DNA from: Straminergon stramineum | Lineage: Eukaryota > Streptophyta > Bryopsida > Hypnales > Calliergonaceae | Assembly: GCA_963920665.1 (NCBI GenBank) | Contig: OY987270.1 | Coordinates: 372,001 to 436,000 of the forward strand | Reading direction: 5' to 3' | Length of the DNA stretch: 64,000 bases | Shown here: positions 34,631 to 48,480 of the stretch, in pieces | How the letters are laid out: every line of letters starts with the position of its first letter | Numbering within the stretch: the first letter of the stretch is position 1 | Translations under genes and position numbers: made by a program | Notes under the pieces: model-generated | What the model saw: only the letters and a program-made list of their open reading frames with translations | Database searches by the model: none | What the model was told of the DNA's origin: nothing

Positions 34631-37600
34631 CTGTGGAATTGATGTACGAGTTGTTCAAACAACATGTTTTGCCGTATCGGACATTCCAAGGTAATTGGTA
34701 ATAATTACACTAAAAACATAAGTTTGATCAGGATCTAATTGTCCAGCAAGTATGGTAATCATCATTTGTGAAGGGAGATTCTCTAAGAACTTTCCAAGCT
34801 TTCTAAGTTTAATTTGATCCATGGTACCTTTCACATTGTATTGATAATAAAAAGGTTGTCCAATGGCACCAGTTGAACCAGATGCATCAAGAATTACATC
34901 ATCACATACACTTGTAATATGTGGACCATTTAATTTTGCAAGAGGAAGGGGAAACATGTCTATGATGCCAAGTGGCACCCATCCAGTAATTGCAATTGAT
35001 GTATCCCCTTTACTGTAAATACCATTAGAAATTGAAATATTGTCACCTGTCATAGAATCCATGGACTTCAAACTTGCATAATAACCAAGTTGAATGATCA
35101 TAGTTCTTGCATCTTGAAAAATACAATTTGGATTTATTCCTATTTTTTCCATGAATGATGAATCAAGAGTATTATTACAGCGTTGCCATCCTGAGGCATA
35201 TGTACTTGAAATCCCTTCAAAACTTGCATACCCTGCATCTGTAGGAATATCAAATTTTACAATAATGCTACCAAGGTTTTGTGATAATTTTGCATTTAAA
35301 GCTATAGGTCGTGTGCTTGGTTGAATTGTAATGTAGTAATAAGTAATAATTGTAGTAGCATCCCATTCAATTGTAATATTGATTTTTCCATATGATGTTG
35401 GTGTAAATGTCACATGCGATGTATATAGTGGAGCTACACGTATACACCACGATGTGCTATGCTGAGAAACTCTTTCAATAGAGGATATTATACATGGTGA
35501 AGTTACTATGGCATTGATAAGACCATTATTGGATGATATTTTTACATTTGGAATTGTGTAATTTGGATTACTTTTGGCATCCAAAGCAATAATTGTAAAT
35601 GATTCCAATTGTCCTGCTTCATACGTTTGCATACCTACTAATGTTCTTGTATTCTCAATTACTATTGGTCCTGGCCATACATCTACCTCTAGTATAGTTA
35701 ATGTTGGCCCTCCATTACGACTCAAAGCATCACCTACAACAATGTGATAGTGACCAACTTTATAGGGGTGAAATTAATCCAAAATTGCCCAGTTGTGTCA
35801 TTAGAAGCTACAATTATAGTATTATACTTTGCATATGTAACATTGTCTTGAAAAACACAATAAATGTCACTTGGATCTGTAATTGGATTTTGATACTTAT
35901 CACTTGTAGATATAAGCAAATTTGTAGAAATATCAACTTGCATAGGATAAACAGAATCTACCATCAACATATTTGGAAGCCATACTTTAGAAGCAATTAC
36001 TACTATTTGATAACTGAAACATTTTTCAGTTCTATTTAAGCTTACAATTACATTATATTTTCCAACAAACGTTGGTTTGAGCCTCATAGTATATGTAAAG
36101 TCACCATTATTTAATCCAATTGTTGTAGGTCCAATAACATCACCAAATGGAATTGAATACAATGCAACGGAAAAAATGTTTGGAAGATATAAATTATATA
36201 TTTGTTTGTTTTTATAAGAATCATAAGGTTGTACAGTAATTTCAATCTCTTGGCCAGCTGTGACTTTTGTTATTCCATTAAAATCTAATGTACTTCGAAC
36301 AACTTGAGTATTTGTTGCATTTGATATATCAGGAATAAGTTGGATGGTGAATCCACTATTTTTTACAAATGTAAGAACTCCATTATCAAATCCAGAAACC
36401 TCTACATATAAGTTTTCTACCTTCTCTTGAAGCGGAATAGAAAATTCAAACCACCATCCGTCAATTTGATTTACAACATTAAAGGAAGGTCTATTTCCAA
36501 TAGTAATTGTGAAATTTGGAATTTGCCAATTTGGATTGGGTGTTGTTATAATAATTCCATTTGAATCACGAGGTTGGATTGAAAATTGTAAACTTACATT
36601 TGAAGGTGCAACTGTGAAAACTAGTGGAACAAAAGTGCTTATTTCAGAACTATCTGGACCAAGCACTACAGAGTCTCGAACACTCACTTGAAGGGCTTCA
36701 TCTTTTCCAATTAAAGTCACTGGATTACATACTTGTTGACCACCATAGTTTACAAATATTGTATATGAATCATAGATAGGACTATAAGTAAACATGGTTA
36801 CTCCATTACTTAAAAATGCTGATGATTCTCCATATAGAGCAGTTGAATCTGGTGAAAAATGTATATCAAATATTTCAGTTGGTTCACTAGGTATAATTGT
36901 TCCTAATGCATCTCGTACACGAACAAAAAAATATGTATTTTCTCCTTTAACAGCTCCAAATTCAATACCAGCCCCCCAGATATCAAAGTTAGAAGCAATT
37001 GGTGGTAGGTAATCAACATTGGTAGAAAATGGATATCCTCCATTAAGAACATCAAGACTACTTACTTTCAAATTAACAAATATAATTCCAGCCATAGTTG
37101 GTTGAAATGTAATTATAAAAAATCCATTTGTTGAATTAAATTGAATTCCTAGGTTTGCTGATGAATAAAATACACTCCGAGAAGGAACGTCCCAACTCAT
37201 GCAAAATAAATTTAAGGTACCAGTATCTAAAACAGAACTATTTGTGATGTTATTTTGGTGTTCATCAAAAAATTGAATTTGAAATGTTCCTGATGTGCCC
37301 ACTACATATCCATTAGGATCAAAATACATTGAGGTTGTATGAGGTTCACTTGGAGTGACAAATAGAAGTCCATTATAAAATGGCCAATATTCATTGAGTG
37401 TCCCTTGCAATTGATAAGTACCCGCAATTAATACTATATAAGTTAAACTATATGTTCCATTGCCACAATCGGTAACCATCATTGTGCCATTTTCTTGACC
37501 ATTATTGCCCCCATAATTGATATATAAAGATTGTTGTCTAGTTTTTAATTGGTGACCTGCAAAATCTCATGTTACCACAAGTCCATGGCCATATTTTCCA

Positions 37601-38330
37601 GCTGGAATAAAAACATCATCAAGAAATAATGTTGTTTGTGCAGGATCTGCAGGTCCAACTATTGTATAAATTTTTCTAGAATACACTAGAATTGCATTAT
37701 ATATCACTTGGATGAATGTATCGTTCATACATGGGAAGCTAAAGCCATATGCTCCTGATCCTAGAGGTGTCATAATATCAACTAGTCCAAGATGAGGAAA
37801 TCCATCAACAATGGTAAATATATGGAACACATCTTGTTCATTTGTTCTAATATTTCCATATGCATCACGAGACCACAAAGTAATGTTTTTGAGACTCATT
37901 ACTACACAAGGATTAAGACTTTCTTCATCTAATAGACAATTTCGAGCTACTGGACCAATTTGAATTGCGATTTGAAATGGAGAACCTATAATATCTATAC
38001 TTGCTCGTTTCACAAAAATATTATATAGTCCAGATTTGAGAGGTGTATATTGAATTTTAAAAGAATTTTCCGATATAAACTTAGGAAATCCATCTTGTGG
38101 CACAAGTACCTCTGATTGATTAACATTTTCACCTTTTACTTCAAAATATGCTTTTCTATCTGAAATCATGTTATTTGCAAGATCATAAGCAAAGATGTCA
38201 AAAGAAGTTGGTTCTCCTGGAGATAAATATACATTACTTGTTCCTACTCCACCTCCCAAAGCAATGCAATTTGGTCTACTAACCAACCCCGGCTTCACAA
38301 TCACACTTAATGTGGTAAGTTTTCTTGAAG
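34631..38330 (-). pseudogene. Giant gene exon 13: Ig repeats and start of REJ-type region, with two TGA codons and a 1-nt deletion
   Basis: This 3,700 nt exon would be in phase with its neighbours if it were 3,701 nt. It encodes about nine filamin-type repeats (AYDLANNMISD, SRDAYGNIRT, VRDALGTIIP, PRDSNGIII, PYDSYKNKQ and others) and then LPLAKLNGPHITSVCDDVILDASGS, the start of a REJ-type module. Lesions: TGA 37567-37569 in VVT-stop-DFAGHQ, where sister repeats have PRD..GN; loss of one base at 35754-35761 between FTPIK and VGHYHIVVGDA; TGA 34655-34657 in KHVV-stop-TTRTSIPQ. Good homology continues on both sides of each lesion. Confidence 0.85.
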
Positions 38331-38559
38331 CTGTATGATATTAATTCAAATATAATTCAATGACCCTAAGATTGATGCTAATAATAATATTTTCTTTTAT
38401 ATATTTTTGAATGAAATGTTTTTTTATATATTTTAAATTAAATTTTTATTATAATTTAGAACCTATGTCACTATTTCTATAATTATACTTGATTTCACCC
38501 ATTATAATAAAAAATAAAAAATAAATTATAATGAAGAAAATGGTCTTTTAAAAATAGGG

Positions 38560-39250
38560 GTAATTGCATACTACATTATACAAAGCCCCACCATGCACTT
38601 GGGGTGCATAGCATGCTTGATTTGTACTAGATTTGCATTGAAATTGCACTATTTGCACTTAAATTTGTACTATTATATTTACCCATTTTCCCACAAAATC
38701 ACAAATTAATTCATGGCCTTCAAATAGAAAATTCAAGAAAAATATTCCTTTACTAATTAATTAATTAATTGTATGCTTCTTTAAATCTTAGAAATTGATT
38801 CTAAGATTTTGACCTTCAAAATTTTATATAGAAAAATTCTAAAAAATTCTAAAATAATATTAATTGGAAAAAAATATAATAATATAAAAGTTGACTTCAG
38901 GATTTTTAAATCTTTTTTTTGGGGATGGTCAAGTAAAATTTGACCTCTAAAAAATTTCCTCCACCTTAGGTTCAATGTACACTTCATGGACATTTTTCAA
39001 ATTTCTCAAAACATTGCATTTTAGTGCATTGTCACAAAAATAACTTGTGTATCCTAGCATGCAAACATCCTAGGTGATTTTGATCTATATGTTTATAGCA
39101 ATATATTCAAATTGAATGGAATTGGATTCTATTTCTACTTTCTCCTATTGTTTCATCAAAATACTTTACAAATATAATTTAAAATAACTTTTTAAATTTA
39201 AATTCTCTTCTACAAGTTCAATCCCACGTACAAGAATATTGTAGTATGCA
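38560..39250. repeat. Dispersed intronic repeat, copy B in intron 12
   Basis: Partner of 32170-33060. It fills most of the intron between exons 12 and 13 (38331-39321), so that intron probably grew by insertion. Confidence 0.5.
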
Positions 39251-39321
39251 AGTGTAACATTTGTAAATCTAATTATAATTATAGATATAAAAATCAACAT
39301 TTAATTTGAATAGAGGCATAC

Positions 39322-39627
39322 ATGCATAAATACTAAGGTCATAATGGCCTGGTAAACTTGCAACATATTGACAAAGTATGGATGAGGGATCTATTGAAAT
39401 TGTGCAATTTGTTTGTATTGTAGTAAGATTTCCTTCTAATGACAATATTGTTGATATTTCAGCTAATGCTAAATCTTGAATGTTACTTATGGCATTGTTA
39501 AAAACATCATATAATAAAATATTGAAAGTTGATAGTTGACCAACAATTGACATTGTTGAACCAGAACCTAATACCTAATCATTTCCAACAAAAATGATGT
39601 AAATAAGATTATGTATATGTGTATATG

Positions 39628-39706
<79 letters not shown>

Positions 39707-40309
39707 ATTTTTTCATATATTTTTAATTTAATTATTAGTGAATATTATGTATTCATATTTATTTATTTTATTTATTTTAAATTATTATTATTATTATTAT
39801 TAATTTTTATATTTAAATATTATTTCATTAGTTGAAAGGAAAATATTATAAAGTATTATTGTTTTCAACCAACTAAATTTTTTTATATATATCTTCCATA
39901 CTTGTATATTAGATGGAGATGATGCCCCTGGAATAGTTGGAACAATAAGTCCTGCAGTTGGAATGAATATTTCATTTGTATCATTTCTCCATACAATGTT
40001 GAAAGAATATGTGTTTCTTTCACTTGCTTGCAAAGGTAAAAAATTTAATAACCAATATACATATAGATTCCCAATCTCTGAAGAAATTTGTTGATGTCGG
40101 TTTAATGGCACAATAGCAATAGAATTGTCAGGTTGAAGTATTCTTGCTTGAAATCCATCTATTTCACTTAGTATATGATCTTGCAAATTGAGATAATTAT
40201 CGACAGCTTGCACTTGAATTTGCACATGATCTTTCCCTGCACGATATGTTGTATAATTACTAACCATCACCACTATCGTACTTTCAATCATGGAAGGAGC
40301 AGCCACCAC
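39322..40309 (-). CDS. Giant gene exons 11-12: filamin-type Ig repeats
   Basis: Exon 11 (40309-39902) encodes VVAAPSMIESTIVV...AVDNYLNLQDH and ends SNIQ at CAA|GTATGG. Exon 12 (39574-39322) starts VLGSGSTMSIVGQLS, using the first of two nearby AG acceptors because only that one preserves the frame, and ends at GCA T|GTATGC. The joined T|CT codon with exon 13 gives YASSRKLTTLSV. The intron between them (39575-39901) holds an AT/GT microsatellite. Confidence 0.8.
39631..39703. repeat. Compound (AT)n(GT)n microsatellite
   Basis: About 20 AT units followed directly by about 17 GT units, in the intron between exons 11 and 12. Frames over it are artefacts of the repeat. Confidence 0.95.
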
Positions 40310-40440
40310 CTATATTTTATTAAATAAAACTTATTTCAATGAATCAAATACAATATAAAAGTTGATTACAAAATAATGTCATTAGATCATTTAAATTTCA
40401 AATAGATTTTATTAAAGAATTTTATAAAAATATAACTTAC

Positions 40441-43400
40441 TTTTAGTGAATATCCACTACTCCTTCCACCAAGTGGTTTATTTAGATATCCAATAAGAAT
40501 TAAGATGGTAAATGTTCCGGTCTTTATTGTGCTGTATTGAAGACTAAATGTTCCATCACCATTATCAATAGAATTGATTGTGGGTGGTAAAGGTGGATTT
40601 TCTACATGATTTGTTGCAACAATACTAAGTCGTACAAAATCACTTGATGTTGATGGACTATTTTGCAAAGCTATACCTCCGGAGTCAACTAATTGTACTA
40701 TAATGTGGCCAGAAGTTCCAGCCATTATTAAACCTCCAAGATCACCAAATGCTATACATTTATTTGGATCTGGATCAACTATTTCTTGTAAAATTGGAAT
40801 AGTAAATTTGTATCCACTTCCATCAACTGTAGTAACATGAGAATCTCCAAGAATGGAATTGATGCTACCATCAAAATTTGTGAAGCTAACATTAAATGAA
40901 ATTGAATATGGTGGTGTACTACTAGGAAGAAGTTTCCAAGATATAGCACAAAAATGATCATAAATTGGTTTCCCTGTAAATCCAATCATAAGGTTTGGAT
41001 TCCACCCTACAATAGAGAAATTTTGACATAATTTGATATCAGAATAGAGCAAGTTGTAATTTGAATCACTAATTTTGACATACATGGTATTTAGAGTACA
41101 CAAATTATCTTCACATATTACAGCTGCTGTAACTCTGGGTCCAAAAACACGAAGTGTGGATGGAGAAGTAGTTCCATTTGCAATGATAGATATATGAAAA
41201 GGTCCAAGTACAGAGTTTGTAGTATTTAATCCATTAATTTCACTATAAGCTAAATTTATATTCATCAACCCTGCCATTGTTGGTGTATATGATAATATTA
41301 TATTGCCTCCTGAAATAGAGAACAATGCTCCTACTAAATTTAAAGGGGTAATAGCAAAGGTAGTATTTCGAAAATTATTTCTAGATATTGTAATTGTTGA
41401 TGCATTAGAGATTCCATTCATATATTTAGTTTGTAAACTGGGTGCATTGGCTATACTAACTAGATTTCCAAAAGTATCACACAGAGAAATTTTGAGTGTC
41501 ATAGGCATTCCAATTGCAATTCTAGTTCCATCATTAATACCAATTCCAATTGGTCTTATTTGAGTAATGTCTGGTATTCCAGGGCCTACATCATAACTTG
41601 AAATAGTTGCTATTGAACCATCAAGAGGTGATAAGAGTTCGTCATTTAAATAAACAAACAAATCATATGCTCCTGCTTTTATTACTATAAATGATATGGT
41701 ATAAGTTGTATCACCATTATTTAAAATAGTTGGTGACATAAGTGACAAAAATTCTTCAATATCTTTTGACATCATTGAATTGTAGCCAATCTTGTAGTTA
41801 TGATGTATATGATTAGGCCTTTTGAACTTTGTATCATGTAAAAGACGACGTAAAGGAGGTATATATGTTCCAGCTGGTGCTACAATTGCTGAGACAATTA
41901 ATGATTGGGAATATGATGGATTGTTTCCATATTCATCTTTAGTTTGGAGAAGAAATGTTGAAGTTAATCCTTTAATACCAGCACTACGACTTAATAAAGA
42001 GAGTAAAGAGCTTTGAATATCTAATGGAGCTGGATGAACTTGAAATGCAAATGGACTTCCCGCAATGTCACTATATGTAGAGTTTGTATTAGATGCCCAT
42101 AAAACACGTATTGTATAGGTTCTAGGTAACGATGTTGTACTTGTAACTTTAGAAACCGTTGTGAGTGTAAAATTAAATAAATATACACAAAATGAATTTG
42201 AATTGTCTATTGTGACTATTGGATTTGTTTCAAAGGGAGCTCCAAATCCATCAATACCAGTATCATTTGTAGAAATTGTGATGGTAGGAATTGTAATATT
42301 ACTACACATTGAACTATCTTGCAAATTTCCATTTGTGTCCACTCCTACAATTTTCATCATGTTCAATATACCAGCAATGACTTGCATTGGAGCTTTGTTC
42401 GTTAATATTTTTTGGGATGGGTCAATAAAAGATAAAAATGACAATTCTATAGATGTATTAGCTGGCAAAGATGAAATTATTATTGGGTGTCCAATCATAA
42501 TACCTCGAATATCACCTAGTCTGAGGACCACCGTAAAGTTTCCTATTAAATTTAAAATAAAATAGGCTATATAATGTCCATCATTTGTGATATTGGTTGC
42601 CTTTCCCATACTTGCATACATAGGTGTATCATATGGGGATCCACCTAAACGAGCAATCACTACACTAAATTGTCCTGAGCGGTCACCATTACATAGATTA
42701 TTATTCTTATCCCTACAAAGAAAGTCTATTGTAGTCTTTGTTCCCAATATTGATGTTAGAGAATTAGGTGTAACAATAGAACATAATTGTGGCCAAGGAT
42801 CAAGCGCTACAACTTTTAAGGGATTGGCAATAGAAACTCCATCAATCCCAAGCTTTACAACTACTTGAAATTGAATGTCATCAGAATGGAATACATTATA
42901 CCATTTGAATGTAATGTAATCATCAAACATTGTGCATGCTCCTACTTGCCAAGGAGTATTCCATTTGTCCAGTACAAAAGATGAACAATTCAATAATGCA
43001 TGTGGAATAGGATTTCCAAACCGGTCATTGATTGCATACATGGATGTGGTTCCATTCATTCCTGATAGTACATAATAACGCATTGTACTTGGCACATATG
43101 ATATAGCAGCCGAATGAGGGGGACCAGTAGTAACAATAAAGCTTGTAACAACTAAAGTGTTGTTATTAGTTCCAAAGATAGGTATAATATAATCATGTAA
43201 TGTTGCTGTCAAAGTATATATTCCTGCATTGTTTAAAAACACAACTGCCCCATACATTCCTAATGAATTATTATAAAATGTATTTGTTCCTCTTATTTTC
43301 ACTCCATAGCTATTGATAGCCACAATTTGAAATTTATCTTTTTTATAGTTGTAGTGATTATAATCTTGTTGATTACCAAAGTTATCAAGAGCATAATAAC

Positions 43401-44792
43401 CTCCAGATATAATACTTCCAACTACATATGTTTCTTGAAGGTTATAATTAAGTTGAAAATATGACTTTAAAGGACTTGATCTTCCCGGAATGACATTTAA
43501 AGAGATATTATTTGGCATTCCATTAGTAATTGTAATAGTTGCTATTGTGGCCGTTGTTGCCATATATGAAAGGAAATATGACCCATCATTTTCATCAATA
43601 AGGCTTATTATATTTCCACCAGTCATAAATACTGCCAGTAGATTTCCCCCAGATGTTATTGTTGTATAAGGTCCACCCAAAGGTTCATCAAAAGCTACAA
43701 GTTTGAATGATGCTCTTTCCCCAGAAATAATATTGAAGAATTGTGGACATGTAGCAATTGATGGTGGAACATTATTGCATCTTGGATAGTATACTATTTG
43801 ATTTTTTTGAGGAGTTGCAATCACAGTGAGTGTATTTATAGGTGAAGGATATCCATTTGGTGATTGAAGATTAACTGTATAATTACCAGGTAGGGGTGCA
43901 CTCCAAGTCACTAAATAACGACCACCTGAAAGATGTCGATCATTAACTGTAGCTTGCCCACATGCAAGTGAAACATAGTCACATAATGTAACTACAAAAC
44001 GATCACTAGGAATGCTTGATTGATCACGAGCATATCCTTGAGAGTCTTGTGCAATTAAAAAAAATGAAGACAACTCGTTAACTACACCTTGCCGAACTTC
44101 TTCTGCTTTAACTTGAGCAAAATCTCCAGCAATTACTCGAAATGATACTTTTGTAGAAGTTAAATCTAGATCTTGACCTCCAATATAAATGTTGCATAAT
44201 CCAGTAATATTTGGTGTCTTGAAAGTGACAATTGATGACATGACGGAATGAGGTATAAAACTAATGTCTGATTGAGGTACCAAAATGCCACTAGGTCTAG
44301 TTATTGTTATGGGTATTGTTGAAAAATTGCCAAACCAAATGTTTCCATACATATCTCTTGGAGTTACGTAAATTGAATACATTGAATTTGGTCTAGGCTC
44401 AATACCTGTCACACCACTAATTGTACACATGCGTGCTATTGGACTACTTGCTATTGCATGAATTATTGTGGCACTTTCAATTGTTTTGCCAATAAGAGGT
44501 ATTGAAGCAAAATATGAAGCTGCTATATTAGGCAAAGTAAATGTGAATAAATATGGATTTATTGCACTACCATTAGGATGTACATAATTTAATTTACAAC
44601 CTCCAGAATACAATGCTCCATTTGCATCTTGAACACGAAGAAGACGAGCTCCTGAAAAAGGCAAATCATTGATCAATGGATCAATAAGGTTTCCCCAACT
44701 ATCCATGAGGGAAAGAAGAAGTGTTCCATTTCCACCAACAGGTAATTGCAAACTTGAAATTGTTATATTAAAATAGATAACATCTAGTGGAC
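40441..44792 (-). CDS. Giant gene exon 10: 4,352 nt exon with 12 filamin-type Ig repeats
   Basis: An uninterrupted frame of about 1,450 codons lies between a GATTACAG acceptor and a perfect AAA|GTAAGT donor. About twelve units of roughly 120 residues are marked by the turn D..GN or variants: LMDSWGNLID, VTPRDMYGNIW, AQDSQGYARD, ALDNFGNQQD, INDRFGNPIP, VDTNGNLQD, TKDEYGNNPS, LCDTFGNLVS and others. Each unit is preceded by a PG/GP linker and ends G.Y.V or similar. This matches filamin/ABP280 repeats. An intact frame of this length in a 65% AT region is strong evidence of long-lasting selection. No transmembrane segment is seen. Confidence 0.92.
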
Positions 44793-45082
44793 CTGTAATC
44801 AATTTTTTCATTAAACATTAAATTTTATGACAAAGATTTATTTTACAATTTTGAAATACAAAATAAAATTCAATTAGACAAAAATATAGATGAATATTGA
44901 AAAATTATACATTATTAATTTTTTTTTTAAATGATGATAATTTATAAACATACGATTATTCACAAACATATGTAATTAATGAGTTTTCCAAACATAAAAC
45001 CAATAATGATTTTTTATATAAAAATTTATATTCAATTGCAAGAATATTTTTCAATTTCATTTTTAAAACATGCTTCATATAC

Positions 45083-47261
45083 CAGGTTCACAAGTAGCAT
45101 TAAAAGTTGCAATTTGTATAGTATTGTAAGAAGCTAAGATGCTTATATTTGTAGAAGCAATGGTTTGATTTATGCCAGGCAAAAACTCAAAAATATGTCC
45201 ATTATTAGTTGCATTAAATGACATATTGTTCCAGTGGATAATAAGAGATATAGATTTAGAGAGTTTTGATCCATCTATTGTATTTCCATATGTATCCAAC
45301 AATGCTATCCATATGGGGGTTAGTTGTCCAGCTATTATTTTTCCCACCATCAAATTTCTAGTAAAACCTAAAAAATAGAATTCTATAATTTGATTTAAAA
45401 TAAAAAAAATAAAAAAATATATAAACAAAATGCAATTGTAAAATAAAACATAATTTTGGGTTAAATTCATTTTTATAATAATTATTTTTACATAAAGAAT
45501 AATTTCTACAATCTTGTTTAAGGTAATTCAAAAAACTATTTAAATTTTTTTATTCCTATTAAATGATTTTTTTGAATTTATGAATATATAGTAAAATAAT
45601 GAAGGATATTATCATATCAATTACAAATTTAATGATGTTATATAACCATGTACTATTAAAGTACATAATTATGAATTTGTATCATGATTTTAGTGCATGA
45701 TGTCAAGATCTCAATGATTATATAATTAATATGTTTTGAATGTTGCAAGAAACATCTACAATTTTTTTTCTATTAGAAGTAGTCTAAGCAATGTTTACAA
45801 GGTGTTTGGAAAAAAAATGAAATACAAACTAGACATTATTTTCAAGTTGTGAGAAGCTCTTCCTCAACCTATTACATTTCAAGATTAAACTTTTTTTGAT
45901 TTGTGTACTAATGCAAAAAGAGGTGCACTTGCAATTTGAAGTCTTTATAATATTTAGAACATCTCTTATTCACACAATGTAATCTATGTAAAAGATTTGA
46001 AATCCCATTATTTTTTCCCAAAAAATTAGTAAACACTCCAAATAGAAGACATAAACATCCAATCGAGGATTGTTATGAATGATAGGATAGATTTGAACAA
46101 TATAGATAAATATGCAAGGTGTGCAATAGTCCTATATACCTTAGTTTAGACTCTCAAATACACCATTTGGAGAAATCCAACTAGAAAATAGGATAGGTGC
46201 TTCTACAATCACCCAACCTAAATCATTTTTACTCATTTAAAAATAAATGTTTTCATTTAAGTTCATGAAATATATTACCTGAACTAATTGTTGTATATGG
46301 TTGAACATAAAAAACGTACACATTAGATCCATTCAACAAATTTCCTGTAGAACCAATGTATGCTATTGCTATATACAATCCTGCCTTTGTCACTATAGCA
46401 TTTGCTGATGTAGTCCCCAAACCTGCAGTTACATTCATATATACAACACCTCCTTTTCTATTTTTAAGTGCTACAATAACTGAAACATTCCATCCATTGG
46501 AGAATGTGTAACTTGTATTTCCTTGATTTCCATACACATCTTGTAATGAAAGCGTTGCTGTAATTGTATCACCTGCAATTTTCTTAGTAATGTTTGTTGA
46601 AGACATACCTACTAAGGTAAAATTACTATTTTGTCCTGATACCATTCCAGGAACTACACTTAAAGTAACATTGTCAGCAAGTAGTGTTCCTCCATCAATA
46701 ATTACACGAATTATATATGAACCGGATAGTGTAAAAATTAATGGATAATAACATCCAGATATTGTTCTTTCTAAGTTGCACAATACTTGAAGAATGACTA
46801 TGCCACTCGGATCAACCACCTAAAATATTTATTAATATCATGTATTCTTCATACAATATATGTTCTATTATTTTTTCAATTATAAATTAAATGGAATTTT
46901 ATAGATATAATGAAATTTTGATATAATTTTGTGGATCCTACAATAATTTGAGAAAATATATGTTATTGTCATACGAAAAAATATATAGAGTTCAAATATA
47001 TATCTAAGCATATACAAACTTATTTAGAATCAATCAATCAATCAATACTAATTTATACCTTTAATGAAATTAAATGTATTAAATTATATTTGGGGAGAAT
47101 GTCTTGAGAATCAACACTGAAAATAGTTGGTCCTACTGATATAACTGCATTTAAGTCAGGTTTTATAATGAAAATAGATGAAGCTTGAGGTGTTGTCAAA
47201 TCTTCTAGGATGAAACTAATGTTGCCATTTATAATCATAATATTTTCTAATAATATTATTC
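45083..47261 (-). CDS. Giant gene exons 7-9: filamin-type Ig repeats
   Basis: Exon 7 (47261-47059) follows a TTTTTTTACAG acceptor and joins exon 6 in phase across a 3.6 kb intron. Exon 8 (46819-46279) carries VVDPSGIVILQVL and one full repeat with SLQDVYGNQGNT. Exon 9 (45367-45083) carries LLDTYGNTIDGSK. Two copies of the D.YGN turn, many N-x-S/T sites and the absence of cytoplasmic-type stretches suit tandem extracellular Ig domains. No lesions in these exons. Confidence 0.8.
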
Positions 47262-47929
47262 CTGTAAAAAAACATTAGAATTCATTTAATTATTATTAAT
47301 TAAAAATTATATTTTTCATATAACAAAGATACCCACCTTAATCAAATTATATATCATCAATTGTAAAACATGCAATCTAGCAAATTTTGTATTGTACTAA
47401 AAAAAGTACTAAATTAGACTACAAATAAATATATAATCCAAGGTTCAAATGTAAAATTTTTATTTCTACTTACAAGTAATTTTAGTTTATTTTCTATTTT
47501 AAATTGATAATTAAGAAATTCTTAATATTGAGTGAATGATTGCGATTATAAGTGTGCACAACAACAACAACATCTAATGTAGACAATGTATTTTTTTTCC
47601 ACAATTAATAATAATAATAATATATTGATCATTTTGGATTTAATACTACGTAATATATTTTTTCATCACAATATCAAATTAGAATATAATTATTTTGCAT
47701 TATTCTATACAAATATAATTTCAATATGATCCATGACATCTTGAAATCAACATTGTGAAATTCTAAAAATAATTTATTTTTAAAATAAATTTTTTTAAGT
47801 TTAATTAATAATCACTTTCAGACTAAATTGAGCATAATATTGATAATAATATTACTCTCCTAGTAGATGTCACTTGTTTGAAAGGTCCAAATCTTCCTAA
47901 ATTAGAACTTCATTAAACCTTTACAAGCA

Positions 47930-48480
47930 AATTTTCAAATTTTGAACAATGGATGAACACAAGCATATTCCAAACACACAAAAATACATTTTTTCATCCA
48001 TTGATTTTCTTAAAGATTTTGGTGTTTGATCTTTTAATACTTTTGTGTATAGATTCTAAAGATGTTGCTTTACAAATATTCTATAATTCAAAGGATATTG
48101 GTAAGTCTAGCTTCAAAAAATAATTTTGTTAGTTTAAAAAATGACCCTTCAAAAAAATTTGAATAAAAATGTAAAATAAAAATATTCAAAAATCAATATG
48201 ATGAGAACTTAAAATTTTGAACTTAACAAAAAATGTATCTTGTGAAAATAAAAAAATATCCTATGTATAATTGATTTTAGAATAAATTTTTTATTCAAGC
48301 TTCAAATCATACTAAAAAATATCGTTTTCTGTTGTAGTTGATCTAACCATATGGATCTAAATATTTTTTACAACTATTGTTTGAGAGTCAGCATTAAAAT
48401 ATTATTCTAAGATACATTTTATAACACCCCTTCACAATTTTTGAAACTTAGACTATTCCTTCATGCATAAAGGATTAAAA
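47930..48480 (+). repeat. Dispersed repeat, copy B (partner at 11390-11950)
   Basis: Same strand and order as copy A. It is inserted inside intron 6. Confidence 0.6.

Noticed and set aside
37550..37590. A small intron (GTAACATG...GCAG) removing the TGA at 37567
   Set aside because: It would be only 19 nt, too short for a plant intron, and the protein continues in frame through it.
39611..39835. Tyr/Ile/Val-rich frame
   Set aside because: Translation of the AT/GT microsatellite.
41303..42868. Several plus-strand frames of 64-134 codons
   Set aside because: Shadows of the 1,450-codon exon 10 on the minus strand.
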